A stretch of DNA of 64,000 bases. Origin: Bifidobacterium actinocoloniiforme DSM 22766. GTDB taxonomy: Bacteria > Actinomycetota > Actinomycetes > Actinomycetales > Bifidobacteriaceae. The position numbers and the translations under genes were made by a program. The notes under the pieces were generated by a model. The model ran no database searches, was not told where the DNA came from, and saw only the letters and a list, made by a program, of their open reading frames with translations. Shown one piece after another: positions 44,931-52,782 of this stretch. The stretch covers positions 186,001 through 250,000 of the forward strand of contig NZ_CP011786.1 in the NCBI RefSeq assembly GCF_001263395.1, in the 5' to 3' direction. Positions within the stretch are counted from its first letter, which is position 1. Every line of letters begins with the position of its first letter.

Positions 44931-46139
44931 ATGGAACGCAAACAATCCTCGAGAATGGCGAGTGGAACCCTCATTTTCTCGCTAATGGCTGGTTACTCGA
45001 TCGTGTATATGGACAAGAACATGATCTCGACCGCCATCATCCCTATCTCCGAGCAGTATCACCTGGATTCCGGGCAAACGGGCATCATCATGTCCGCTTT
45101 CTTCCTGGGTTACTCGCTTATGCAGATTCCGAGCGGATGGTTGGCTGATAAGCTCGGCGCCAAGCGTGTGCTGATGGCATCGATGGCCATCATCGGCGTG
45201 TTCAGCTACCTGTTCGGCATCGCCAACGGTCTGGCCTTCTTCATCGCCGTACGATTCTTCGCCGGCATGGGCCACGGCGGCTACCCGCCGTCTTGCTCCA
45301 AATCGATCGCCGAGAACTTCCCGCAAGAGCGGCGCACCTTCGTGCAATCCCTGATTTTGTCCACCTCGGGCATTGGTGGCATCCTGGCCTTCACGTTGGG
45401 TGCCAACCTGATCTCCGCCAACTGGCACCTGGCTTACGGTGTGCTGGGCACCCTCTACCTGCTGGCCTGCCTGTGCATCCTGATTTTCGTGCCGTCCAAG
45501 CCGAGGGAGCCAAACGTCGACACCGCGCCCGGCGAGAAGAAAGTCGGCTTCCTTGAGGTCCTGAAGAACCGCAACGTCCTGGTCCTCTTCCTGGCGATGC
45601 TGCTGCTCAACATCCTGCTGTACGGCAACATCTCCTGGATGCCCACCTACATCAAGACAACCTTCCACCTGTCAATCAGCCAGACCGGCCTGCTGCTGGC
45701 GGTCAACGCGATCTTCTCGACCGCCGCTACCATCTACGCCGGCCAGCTGCTCTCCAAGGTCTTCCTGGGCCGCGAGAAGATGGCCATCATCGGCGCCACG
45801 GTGCTCAGCGCCCTCCTGGTCATCGGTTTCGTGTACTCCAAGAATCTGTGGATTTCGCTTGTGCTGCTGATTATGGTCTCTTGCGTCTCGGTGGTGGCCT
45901 TCACCGGCATCTTCACCTGGCCCCACAAGATCATGGATCCGCGCATCATCGGATCCTCGATCGGCGTCGTCAACACCGGTGGCACTCTTGGCGGCTTCCT
46001 AGCCCCCATGATTATCGGCTTCCTGGTCAAGGCCGCGGGCGGATCCTTCGTCTGGGCCTTCACCTTCATGGCCGCGGCGTCCATCGCCGCTGGCCTGATG
46101 GTCCTCTTGGTCAAGGCCCCCAAGACTGCCGCCAAGTGA
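44931..46139 (+). CDS. MFS transporter, anion:cation symporter type
   Basis: A 402-residue, 12-helix carrier starting MERKQSSRMASGTLIF. The helix 2-3 loop reads GWLADKLGAKRV, and MDKNMISTAIIPI in helix 1 with RFFAGMGHGGYPPSCSKSIAE in helix 4-5 is typical of the ACS family, which imports organic anions such as hexuronates, phthalate, tartrate and N-acyl amino acids. ATG 44931 follows GGAGAG at about 9 bp. It lies between two M20 amidohydrolases, so its cargo is probably the amide they hydrolyse or one product. A 186-bp spacer precedes it and a hairpin follows it. Confidence 0.85.
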   Translation: MERKQSSRMASGTLIFSLMAGYSIVYMDKNMISTAIIPISEQYHLDSGQTGIIMSAFFLGYSLMQIPSGWLADKLGAKRVLMASMAIIGVFSYLFGIANGLAFFIAVRFFAGMGHGGYPPSCSKSIAENFPQERRTFVQSLILSTSGIGGILAFTLGANLISANWHLAYGVLGTLYLLACLCILIFVPSKPREPNVDTAPGEKKVGFLEVLKNRNVLVLFLAMLLLNILLYGNISWMPTYIKTTFHLSISQTGLLLAVNAIFSTAATIYAGQLLSKVFLGREKMAIIGATVLSALLVIGFVYSKNLWISLVLLIMVSCVSVVAFTGIFTWPHKIMDPRIIGSSIGVVNTGGTLGGFLAPMIIGFLVKAAGGSFVWAFTFMAAASIAAGLMVLLVKAPKTAAK

Positions 46140-46147
46140 TGTACCCA

Positions 46148-46199
46148 CGGCGGCGGGCAACGACGCCCGCCGCCGCGTTCGCTGTCATACCCTTATATT
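46148..46199 (+). terminator. Hairpin after the MFS gene, followed by a -10 box for the second M20 gene
   Basis: CGGCGGCGGGC (46148-46158) and GCCCGCCGCCG (46165-46175) form a perfect 11-bp stem with a 6-base loop 8 bp after the MFS stop. A TATATT box at 46194-46199 follows, 31 bp before the second M20 start codon. Together they suggest that the second M20 gene can be transcribed separately. Confidence 0.65.
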
Positions 46200-46230
46200 G
46201 CATGTCATCATGGTCAACAAGGAGGTTCAT

Positions 46231-47658
46231 ATGGATGATAAGCAGCGGATCATGCAAATCATTGAGGAGGAAAAGGACGAATTCATCGAGGCGGCCGACC
46301 ACATCTGGGAGACGCCGGAGACCCGTTTCGCGGTCAAGGAGTCGGTCCAGCAGCATTATAAGGTGCTGGAGAAGGAGGGCTTCTCGATTGAGAAGGGGGT
46401 CGCCCACATGGACTACTCCTACATCGCCAGTTGGGGTTCGGGCAAGCCGGTGATTGGCATCACCGCGGAGTATGACGCTCTGGGTGGTCTGAGCCAGCAG
46501 GCCGATGTGCCCGAGCCCACGCCGGTAGTTGAAGGCGGCAACGGTCAGGGCTGCGGCCACAACATCTTGGGCGCCGCGGCCCTGGCGGCGGCGGTGGGCG
46601 TCAAGACCTTCATGGAGGAGAAGGGCCTCAAAGGCACCATCAAGCTCTTTGGCTGCCCGGCTGAAGAGTCCGGCTATGGTAAGGCATTCATGGCCCGCGA
46701 TGGCATCTTCGACGGACTGGACGCGGCTCTGACCTGGCATCCCATGGACTTCACCCAGGTGTGGGCCAACTCCAGTTTGGCGGTCATCCAGGCCTACTAT
46801 GACTTCGCCGGCGTGCCCTCCCATGCTTCGGGAGCCCCTGAACTGGGCCGTAGCGCCCTGGATGCCGCCGAGCTGATGAACGTGGGCGTGCAATTCCTGC
46901 GAGAGCACATAATCGACCCGGCCCGCGTGCACTACGCCTTCATCGATGCCGGTGGCGAGTCGGCGAACGTGGTCCAGTCCCACGCCAGACTCTACTATTT
47001 CGTGCGAGCCCCCAAGCTTGGGCAGGCCAAGGAGATCTGGGACCGGGTGACCAGGATCGCCCAGGGCGCGGCCATGATGACCGACACCAAGGTCACGATG
47101 GAGATGGACTCGGCCTGCGCTAACTACATCCCCAACCACCCGCTCTCAATCGCCATGGACAAAAACCTGGACATCGTCGGGCCCCTCCAGCTAACCGACG
47201 AGGAGATGGACTACGAGCGCAAGCTCGCCGAAACCGTCCCCGATTCCGGCCCGCGGAAGCTGGAGCGCATCCAGGCGAGCTTCCCTGATATGCCCGATGA
47301 TGAGGCCCGGCAGCTGGCGGATTCGCCGATGTTGCTTAAAAAGCTCCCCCTGCACTTCAGCGATAGCGCCGGCATCTCCACCGATGTGGGAGACGTGAGC
47401 TGGATTGCGCCGACCGCCCAGTTCAACGGTGGTTTCGAGCCGCAAGGCACCTCTCCGCACAGCTGGCAGTGGGTGTCCAATGGCAAGTCGTCCGTCGCCC
47501 ACAAGGGTCTGCTGATGGCTGGCAAGACGATTGCGCTGACCGCCTACGACGCCCTGACCGACCCCAATCTGCTCGCGAAGGCCAAGGCCGACTTCGATAA
47601 GACCATGGGCGGAAGCCATTACCAATCGATCATCCCCGACGACGTGATGCCTCGCTGA
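46231..47658 (+). CDS. M20 family amidohydrolase, AbgB/IAA-conjugate hydrolase-like, copy 2
   Basis: A 475-residue paralogue of copy 1. It keeps the same metal-ligand blocks (GITAEYDALGG, GCGHN, PAEESGYGK, TWHPMD) and the same end (ALTAYDALTDP...VMPR). Differences cluster in segments that could line the substrate pocket: VPEPTPVVEGG versus VGEHIPVVPGG, FTQVWANSS versus VTSAWGSSS, and VPSHASGAPELG versus IPAHAAAAPEQG. ATG 46231 follows AAGGAGG at 6-7 bp. Retention of two intact copies suggests two substrate ranges. A strong hairpin follows. Confidence 0.85.
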   Translation: MDDKQRIMQIIEEEKDEFIEAADHIWETPETRFAVKESVQQHYKVLEKEGFSIEKGVAHMDYSYIASWGSGKPVIGITAEYDALGGLSQQADVPEPTPVVEGGNGQGCGHNILGAAALAAAVGVKTFMEEKGLKGTIKLFGCPAEESGYGKAFMARDGIFDGLDAALTWHPMDFTQVWANSSLAVIQAYYDFAGVPSHASGAPELGRSALDAAELMNVGVQFLREHIIDPARVHYAFIDAGGESANVVQSHARLYYFVRAPKLGQAKEIWDRVTRIAQGAAMMTDTKVTMEMDSACANYIPNHPLSIAMDKNLDIVGPLQLTDEEMDYERKLAETVPDSGPRKLERIQASFPDMPDDEARQLADSPMLLKKLPLHFSDSAGISTDVGDVSWIAPTAQFNGGFEPQGTSPHSWQWVSNGKSSVAHKGLLMAGKTIALTAYDALTDPNLLAKAKADFDKTMGGSHYQSIIPDDVMPR

Positions 47659-47695
47659 TGCCCTGGTGATTCGCGCGGATCTCGCGTGGATCAGG

Positions 47696-47729
47696 AAGGC
47701 CCGCCCCCCGAACCAGGGGGGCGGGCCTT
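47696..47729. terminator. Bidirectional terminator between the M20 locus and GH32
   Basis: AAGGCCCGCCCCCC (47696-47709) and its exact complement (47716-47729) form a 14-bp stem with a 6-base loop between two converging genes. The 5' A pair and 3' T pair give a weak U/A flank; no longer T-run is present. Confidence 0.8.
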
Positions 47730-47750
47730 CGTCGTATGGCTCAGCCGCTA

Positions 47751-49271
47751 TCAGCGGTCAGGCGTCTCCCAGATGGTGCCCAGCTTGGCGATTGACAGGG
47801 AGGGAATCACGGCCTTGCCTTCGCCGGATTCAGCCACCAGGCGGATTTCGCGCGGTCCGTCAGCGGGGAAGGAGTAGGAGGACATGACCTCCAGGCCATC
47901 GTTCACGTAGACCTCGATGGAGCCCCGGTCCACGATGATGCGCAGCTTAAGCGAGCCGTGCGCCTTGTCGAGCGGTGCGGCGCGGTAGCCGCGGTCGCCA
48001 TAGGTGTTGCAATGGCGGTCCAGGACCACGCGCTCCAGCTGGTCGTCATAGCAGACCAGGGTATGATCGCCGTTGCCGGTGCGGTGGAGCTCCAAGCCAA
48101 TCCGCTCGGCCTGGGAGCCGGCCAGGTTGATCTCCATCTCGATGTCGGCGGTCTCGCTGTCCGTCACCAGGGTCCGGCTCTCGTTCACGGCCAGCTCGAT
48201 GGGCCCGAACTCGCGCTTGTCCTCGTCCAGACGGGAGAATTCGCGGATGGGCTGGGTGCGCAGATGGTCGCCGGCCAGGCTCACCTCGCGCGGCAGTGTG
48301 AACTGCCCGCACCAGCCGTCGTCCTCCATGGGGATGGGCTGGGTGAAGGGGCTCATCCAGCCGAAGACCAGGCGGCGGCCGTCCGGGCACCCGAAGGTCT
48401 GCGGGGCGTAATAGTTATGCCCGTCGTCCCACAGGTGGAACTCACTTTCCTGGTGGAAGTCGCCGCCCGGCTCCCAAGTGCCGATCACGTAGCCGGCGTT
48501 GTTGTGGTTGCGAGCCTCAAAGCCCTTGGGAGAGAGTCCCATGGCCGAGTAGCAGATCACCCACTTGTCGTCCAGGGGGAACATGTCCGGGCACTCCAGC
48601 ATGAACACGTCCGGGTCCGGGTGCTGGTAGATCGGCCGGTCGAACTCCCAGTTGACCATGTCGGCGGACTTGTACATCCAGATCTCGCCCCGGTGCTCGG
48701 GCGTTGAGACGCCGAAGACCATGCGCCACTCGCCTCCCTGCTTCCAGACCTTGGGGTCGCGGAAGTGCAGGATGCGGTCGTCGGGGCAGGGCACGACCAC
48801 GCCCAGCTTGGTGAAGTGCACGCCGTCCTCGGACACGGCCATGCACTGCTCCTGCAGGTTGCCCTCACCCTCATTGATCCCGTTGCGCCAACGGTGACCG
48901 GTGTAGTAGATGACCAGCTTGCCATCGTCGGAGATGACCGCCGAACCGGAGAAGACCCCGTCCCGCTCAGCCTCGAAGGAGGGGGCCATCGCGATGGGCT
49001 CACGCCGCCAGGTGACCAGATCCTTGCTGGAGACATGCCCCCAGTGGCAGGAGCCCCACACGCTGGCGAAGGGGTTGAGCTGGTAGTAGGCGTGGTAGCG
49101 GCCCTGGAAGTAGCACAGGCCGTTGGGGTCGTTGATCCAGCCGGCCTTGGAGGCTATGTGGCTGACCGGGTACCAGCGGTCCTTGCGGGACTTGAAGAGC
49201 TCCTCCACCCCGGCTTCGGCCCGGGCCAGCTGCTCGCTCTGGTCGTACGTCGTCATATTCTCAATGTTCAT
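47751..49271 (-). CDS. GH32 beta-fructofuranosidase / sucrose hydrolase
   Basis: A 506-residue GH32 enzyme: five-bladed propeller followed by a beta-sandwich domain. Catalytic residues are Asp48 in WINDPNG (nucleophile), Asp in FRDPKVW (transition-state stabiliser) and Glu226 in LECPDMF (acid/base). No signal peptide is present, so it cuts imported sucrose or short fructo-oligosaccharides in the cytoplasm. It lies 72 bp after the LacY-type symporter on the same strand, forming a two-gene operon under the LacI regulator upstream. ATG 49271 was chosen over 49289 because the latter adds only six unconserved residues. Confidence 0.93.
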   Translation of the reverse strand: MNIENMTTYDQSEQLARAEAGVEELFKSRKDRWYPVSHIASKAGWINDPNGLCYFQGRYHAYYQLNPFASVWGSCHWGHVSSKDLVTWRREPIAMAPSFEAERDGVFSGSAVISDDGKLVIYYTGHRWRNGINEGEGNLQEQCMAVSEDGVHFTKLGVVVPCPDDRILHFRDPKVWKQGGEWRMVFGVSTPEHRGEIWMYKSADMVNWEFDRPIYQHPDPDVFMLECPDMFPLDDKWVICYSAMGLSPKGFEARNHNNAGYVIGTWEPGGDFHQESEFHLWDDGHNYYAPQTFGCPDGRRLVFGWMSPFTQPIPMEDDGWCGQFTLPREVSLAGDHLRTQPIREFSRLDEDKREFGPIELAVNESRTLVTDSETADIEMEINLAGSQAERIGLELHRTGNGDHTLVCYDDQLERVVLDRHCNTYGDRGYRAAPLDKAHGSLKLRIIVDRGSIEVYVNDGLEVMSSYSFPADGPREIRLVAESGEGKAVIPSLSIAKLGTIWETPDR

Positions 49272-49343
49272 CCTTGAGCATCCTTTCAATGTGGTTGCTT
49301 ACCTTGTTGCCGTTGACTTTCGTCATCGCTTCCGCGCTCAAGC

Positions 49344-50639
49344 TCAGGCCGCGGCCTGAGCCTGGGCAGCCAGTTGCTTGTCGGTGAAGAAGGGGTCGCC
49401 GTCCACTTCTTGATCATCGCGCTTCAGGATGAATATGCCGTAAATCAGCGCCGCGAGCACCACCAGGGAGATCGTGTAGAAAGTCATACGATCGCCCACG
49501 CGGTCGTGGAGCATGCCCAGCGGCGTGGACAAGATTACCTGGCCCACCTGAGAGGCGATCTGGAAACCGACCATGTACAGGGTGGCCGACAGCTTGGGGT
49601 TGAAGTGCAGGGTGAAGTAGCGGAAGGCGGGCAGCGAGAAGAGCGGCACTTCGATCGAGTGGAAGAGCTTGACGATCGAAACCATGATTGGATCATGGAA
49701 GAACCCGCACAGGCCAATGCGCAGGAACATCACGGTCGCGCCCAGGAGCAGGGAGTTACGCACGCCGATCTTGCGCATGATGATGGGGACCACGCCCATC
49801 ATCGCGGACTCCAGGAAGACCTGGAAGCCGTTGAGGGTGCCGTACACCGAGTTGCCGATCTCCGGCGTCGCGAACAGGTTGGCGTAATAGGTGGGGAACA
49901 TCTGCTGGTCGAAGACCGTGTAGAAGGTGTTGGTGAACATCATGAAGACGATCAGCAGCCAGAGGGTGGGCATCCCCAGGACCGAGAACATGTCCTGCAG
50001 GGAGGGGTTGGTCTTTTCGTTGGGGTCGGCTTCCTTCTTCATCTCGACCTTTTGCTCGGACGGCACCCAGAAGGTGTAGACCAGGAGCATGCCGACGCCG
50101 AACGCTGAACCCAGCCAGAAGTTGATCAGCGGGTTGATGTTGAAGACGAATCCGGCGATCAGGGCCACAATCGCGTAACCGAAGGACCCCCAGGCGCGCG
50201 ATTGGCCGTATTCAAAGCCGAACTTGCGTGAGTAGCGCTCGGTCACGGCCTCGATCAGCGAGCAGCCGGACATGAACCCCGCCGACAGGACAATCGAGCC
50301 CAGGATGGCGCCCAGCATCATGTTGGTATGCATGAGCGGAGCGTAGATGAACTGCACAAAGGGGCCGACCAGGGCCGCGATGGCGGAGATGAAGATGGTC
50401 AGCTGCCGCTTGACGCCAAGCTCGTCCTGGATCAGACCGTAGGCGAACATGATGACCAGGGTGCCCACCGAGTTGATCGAGTAGACCGTGCCGACCTGGG
50501 TGTTGGTCATGTGCAGCCCGGTGGCCAGCCACCGCTGGTAGAAGGACCACCAGATGCCCCAGGAGCAGAAGAACAGGAAGATGCCTACGGAGCTCTCCAT
50601 ATAGGAAGGGTTGCGCCAGGCTGACAATTTCTTGGACAT
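49344..50639 (-). CDS. Sucrose/oligosaccharide:H+ symporter (LacY/CscB-type MFS)
   Basis: A 431-residue, 12-helix carrier of the oligosaccharide:H+ symporter family. Hallmarks are the N-terminal GIFLFFCSWGIWWSFYQRWL, the EYGQSRAWGSFGYA block (helix 4-5 loop) and MPTLWLLIVFMMF. A CscB-like sucrose role fits its GH32 partner. ATG 50639 follows AGAGG at 6 bp. It is transcribed first in the symporter-GH32 operon, with the 42-bp palindrome about 97 bp upstream. Confidence 0.9.
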   Translation of the reverse strand: MSKKLSAWRNPSYMESSVGIFLFFCSWGIWWSFYQRWLATGLHMTNTQVGTVYSINSVGTLVIMFAYGLIQDELGVKRQLTIFISAIAALVGPFVQFIYAPLMHTNMMLGAILGSIVLSAGFMSGCSLIEAVTERYSRKFGFEYGQSRAWGSFGYAIVALIAGFVFNINPLINFWLGSAFGVGMLLVYTFWVPSEQKVEMKKEADPNEKTNPSLQDMFSVLGMPTLWLLIVFMMFTNTFYTVFDQQMFPTYYANLFATPEIGNSVYGTLNGFQVFLESAMMGVVPIIMRKIGVRNSLLLGATVMFLRIGLCGFFHDPIMVSIVKLFHSIEVPLFSLPAFRYFTLHFNPKLSATLYMVGFQIASQVGQVILSTPLGMLHDRVGDRMTFYTISLVVLAALIYGIFILKRDDQEVDGDPFFTDKQLAAQAQAAA

Positions 50640-50735
50640 TGTGCCTCTTTCATAGAGTCTCGGGGCCGGCATCGCTGCCGGGGATTTCGATGTTGCACGA
50701 AGCGCAGCTTGCTTCGATGCCCCCGGAAGGTCATT

Positions 50736-50777
50736 GTAATGCGTCAATCGTTTGACGTCAAACGATTGACGCATTAC
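50736..50777. promoter_or_regulatory. 42-bp perfect palindrome: paired LacI-type operators
   Basis: Positions 50736-50777 are a perfect palindrome centred between 50756 and 50757. Each half contains one LacI-type site: GTCAATCGTTTGAC (50742-50755) and its mirror GTCAAACGATTGAC (50758-50771), 2 bp apart. It lies before the symporter-GH32 operon and after the lacI gene on the same strand. As RNA it would also fold into a 20-bp hairpin, so it could double as the lacI terminator. Confidence 0.85.
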
Positions 50778-50855
50778 GGGCTCAAAGAGGCACGTCTATT
50801 GCTCCTTGACGTATACCTAGCATTGGCAACCGGCTTCAGTGTGCCTTAGCTGTCC

Positions 50856-51908
50856 CTAGTGGCTCGCCACTGAGTCCTTTTCCACCAAGCGGCAGTGGAT
50901 GAGCGCCGGGCTTGGAACGTCCAACGCCGGCAGGGGGGCTCTCGCGCCGGGTGCTTCGGCCTCGTCCATCTCCAGCGTTTTGCCCTCGATGATTGAGACC
51001 AGTTTGTAGACCGCCCAGTAGCCCATCTCGTAGTGGGGCAGCTCAATCGTCGTCAGCCGAGGAGCCAGCGTCTCGGCGAACACCCGATGGTTATCCACGC
51101 CCACTACGCTCCAGTCGGCCCCGACCCGCAAACCTCGACGGGCCGCGGCTTCATACACGTACCAGGCGCGCGCGTCGTTGAAGCAGAAAAAGCCATCCGG
51201 TTCACTTGCTCTGACCAGGCCCTCCACCGCGTCCAGGGCCTCCTGGTTGAAACCCACGTGCACGGCCAAAGCCGGGTCGAACACCCGCCCGGCCTCCTCC
51301 AACGCCGCCTTGTAGCCCATGAAACGCAAGCCCTGCGCCAGGATTGGGTCCTTGTCCCCTATGTAAGCAATGCGCTCGCAGCCCGCCTCGACCAAGCGGC
51401 GGGTGGCGTCATAGCCGATCTGAAACTCGTCCGGGGCCACAGCGGGGAAGTGGCCCGTGCGTTCGCTCGCGTTGGCCACTACCACTGGCAGCTTCGCCAG
51501 CGAAGCCGGCACATCCGCGACCCGGTCGTACATCTTGGCGTAGAGAAAGCCGTCGGCCCCGTAACGCTTGAGCGCGGCGATCTGGCGCTCCTCCTGGGCC
51601 ACGCCGTCGGTCGAAACCGTGATGAGCATGTAACCCAGCTTTGCCGCCGCGTCCTGGGCGCCCATAATCAACCCGCCAGCGAAAGGGGTCGTGGCCACTT
51701 CCTGCGAGATGAAGCCCAAAATGCGGGTGCGGGAGGTGCGCAGGGAGCGGGCCAGAGCGTTGGACCTGTAGCCCATCGCCTTGGCTTGCCCGCGCACCCG
51801 TTCGGCTGTGTCAGGCTTGACCCGGCCCTTGTCAAGGTTGTTCAGGACCAGCGAGACCGTCGAGACCGACACGCCAGTGGCCTGGGCGACCTCTTTCATC
51901 GTGGTCAT
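50856..51908 (-). CDS. LacI family regulator of the sucrose locus
   Basis: A 350-residue LacI-type repressor starting MTTMKEVAQATGVSVS. The helix-turn-helix and hinge (VSTVSLVLNNLDKGRVKPDT; GYRSNALARSLRTSRT) are clear. The effector domain shows FISQEVATTPFAGGLIMG and SVVGVDNHRVFAETLAPRLTT. ATG 51908 follows AAAGGA at about 7 bp. Gene order lacI-symporter-GH32 on one strand and the operator pair at 50736-50777 make it the likely sucrose or fructoside sensor. Confidence 0.9.
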   Translation of the reverse strand: MTTMKEVAQATGVSVSTVSLVLNNLDKGRVKPDTAERVRGQAKAMGYRSNALARSLRTSRTRILGFISQEVATTPFAGGLIMGAQDAAAKLGYMLITVSTDGVAQEERQIAALKRYGADGFLYAKMYDRVADVPASLAKLPVVVANASERTGHFPAVAPDEFQIGYDATRRLVEAGCERIAYIGDKDPILAQGLRFMGYKAALEEAGRVFDPALAVHVGFNQEALDAVEGLVRASEPDGFFCFNDARAWYVYEAAARRGLRVGADWSVVGVDNHRVFAETLAPRLTTIELPHYEMGYWAVYKLVSIIEGKTLEMDEAEAPGARAPLPALDVPSPALIHCRLVEKDSVASH

Positions 51909-52125
51909 CGACGGTCCTTTCTCGCGCATGTGAACGACCCCAGCTTAACCGAGGCCCTTGCCGCAAGCGTGCCGCCGGCGGCGCCGCGCTTACGCTCACG
52001 GCCCTGGGCGCCACCGGGTTATGCTGGCACTCGCAGGTTTCGAGTTTCGCTGTCTCCTTCGGTTCCGGGTGGGTGGGTCGACGGCCGGTGACCCCAGCGG
52101 GAACGTTTGAACGGGTGGGGAAGGC

Positions 52126-52500
52126 TTATCTCTCTGATTGAGCCTGACCGGAGAGGAGCTCGTCGACCAGCTGGGGCTTGCGTTCCATCTGGTTGCGGAA
52201 GCCTGGGCGGATATCGAGCTTAAGGCTCACGCCGGTGCGGTGGCCTTGTGAGGCGAGCCTGAGGGCGGCGTCGCGGACCACGCGCAGCACGTCGTCCAGG
52301 TCGCCCTCGATGTTGGTGAACATGGCGTTGGTCTCGTTCTTCAAACCGGAGTCGCGGATGACGCCCACAGCCTGGGCCACATACTTGGAGAGCTCCTCGC
52401 CAGCGCCCGACGGCGCTATCGCCACCGCAGCCACCGTGTTGATGTACTCGTGGGACCCGCTCCGGCCCTTGTCCCCGTCTTCCTTACGCTCATTCGTCAT
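52126..52500 (-). CDS. Thiamine-binding-type protein (MTH1187/YkoF-like, DUF77)
   Basis: A 124-residue ferredoxin-like-fold protein: AAVAIAPSGAGEELSKYVAQAVGVIRDSG and NAMFTNIEGDLDDVLRVVRDA are the family blocks, and LKLDIRPGF the last strand. Members bind thiamine or similar pyrimidines and may serve as carriers. The link is strengthened here by a TPP riboswitch in its leader. ATG 52500 lies 9 bp after GAAGG; ATG 52506 is nearly as good. No thiamine transporter gene adjoins. Confidence 0.87.
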   Translation of the reverse strand: MTNERKEDGDKGRSGSHEYINTVAAVAIAPSGAGEELSKYVAQAVGVIRDSGLKNETNAMFTNIEGDLDDVLRVVRDAALRLASQGHRTGVSLKLDIRPGFRNQMERKPQLVDELLSGQAQSER

Positions 52501-52574
52501 AGCCATCCGCCTTCCGTGTGATGGATCCCAGCGTCGGTGCAGGGGTCCAGTGGATACGGCGACTCGGCCGCGTC

Positions 52575-52657
52575 ATGCTCCCTCCGCTGGTTTTAGCCAA
52601 CAGGTTCCAAGGGTCGGCCTCACGGCCTTCTCAACTCCCAGAGGAGTTCCCCTGCAT
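52575..52657 (-). promoter_or_regulatory. TPP (thiamine pyrophosphate) riboswitch
   Basis: Read on the minus strand, the leader contains the conserved TPP-aptamer blocks in order: GAGTTGAGA (for the usual CTGAGA), GACCCTTGGAACCTG, then GGCTAAAACCAGCGGAGGGA (for the usual CCAGCGNAGGGA end). ATGC (52654-52657) and GCAT (52575-52578) close the basal stem. It lies 75 bp before the start of the thiamine-binding-type gene. No terminator is obvious, so control of translation start is likely. Confidence 0.88.
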
Positions 52658-52782
52658 CGTCTTTCAGCTTAGGCCGCTTGGACGACAGCGGGGGAGCGCG
52701 TCAGGAGGGTGAAAACAGTCATCAGCGCAGGATAATGTAAGGTCATTGCGTTTTCATTCGTATGCAAGAGAAGGTGTGACTA

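Noticed and set aside
52541-52782. T-box or other leader switch on the plus strand before glyS
   Set aside because: The structured bases in this spacer belong to the TPP riboswitch on the opposite strand. No GGTGGTACCGCG core is present for glyS.
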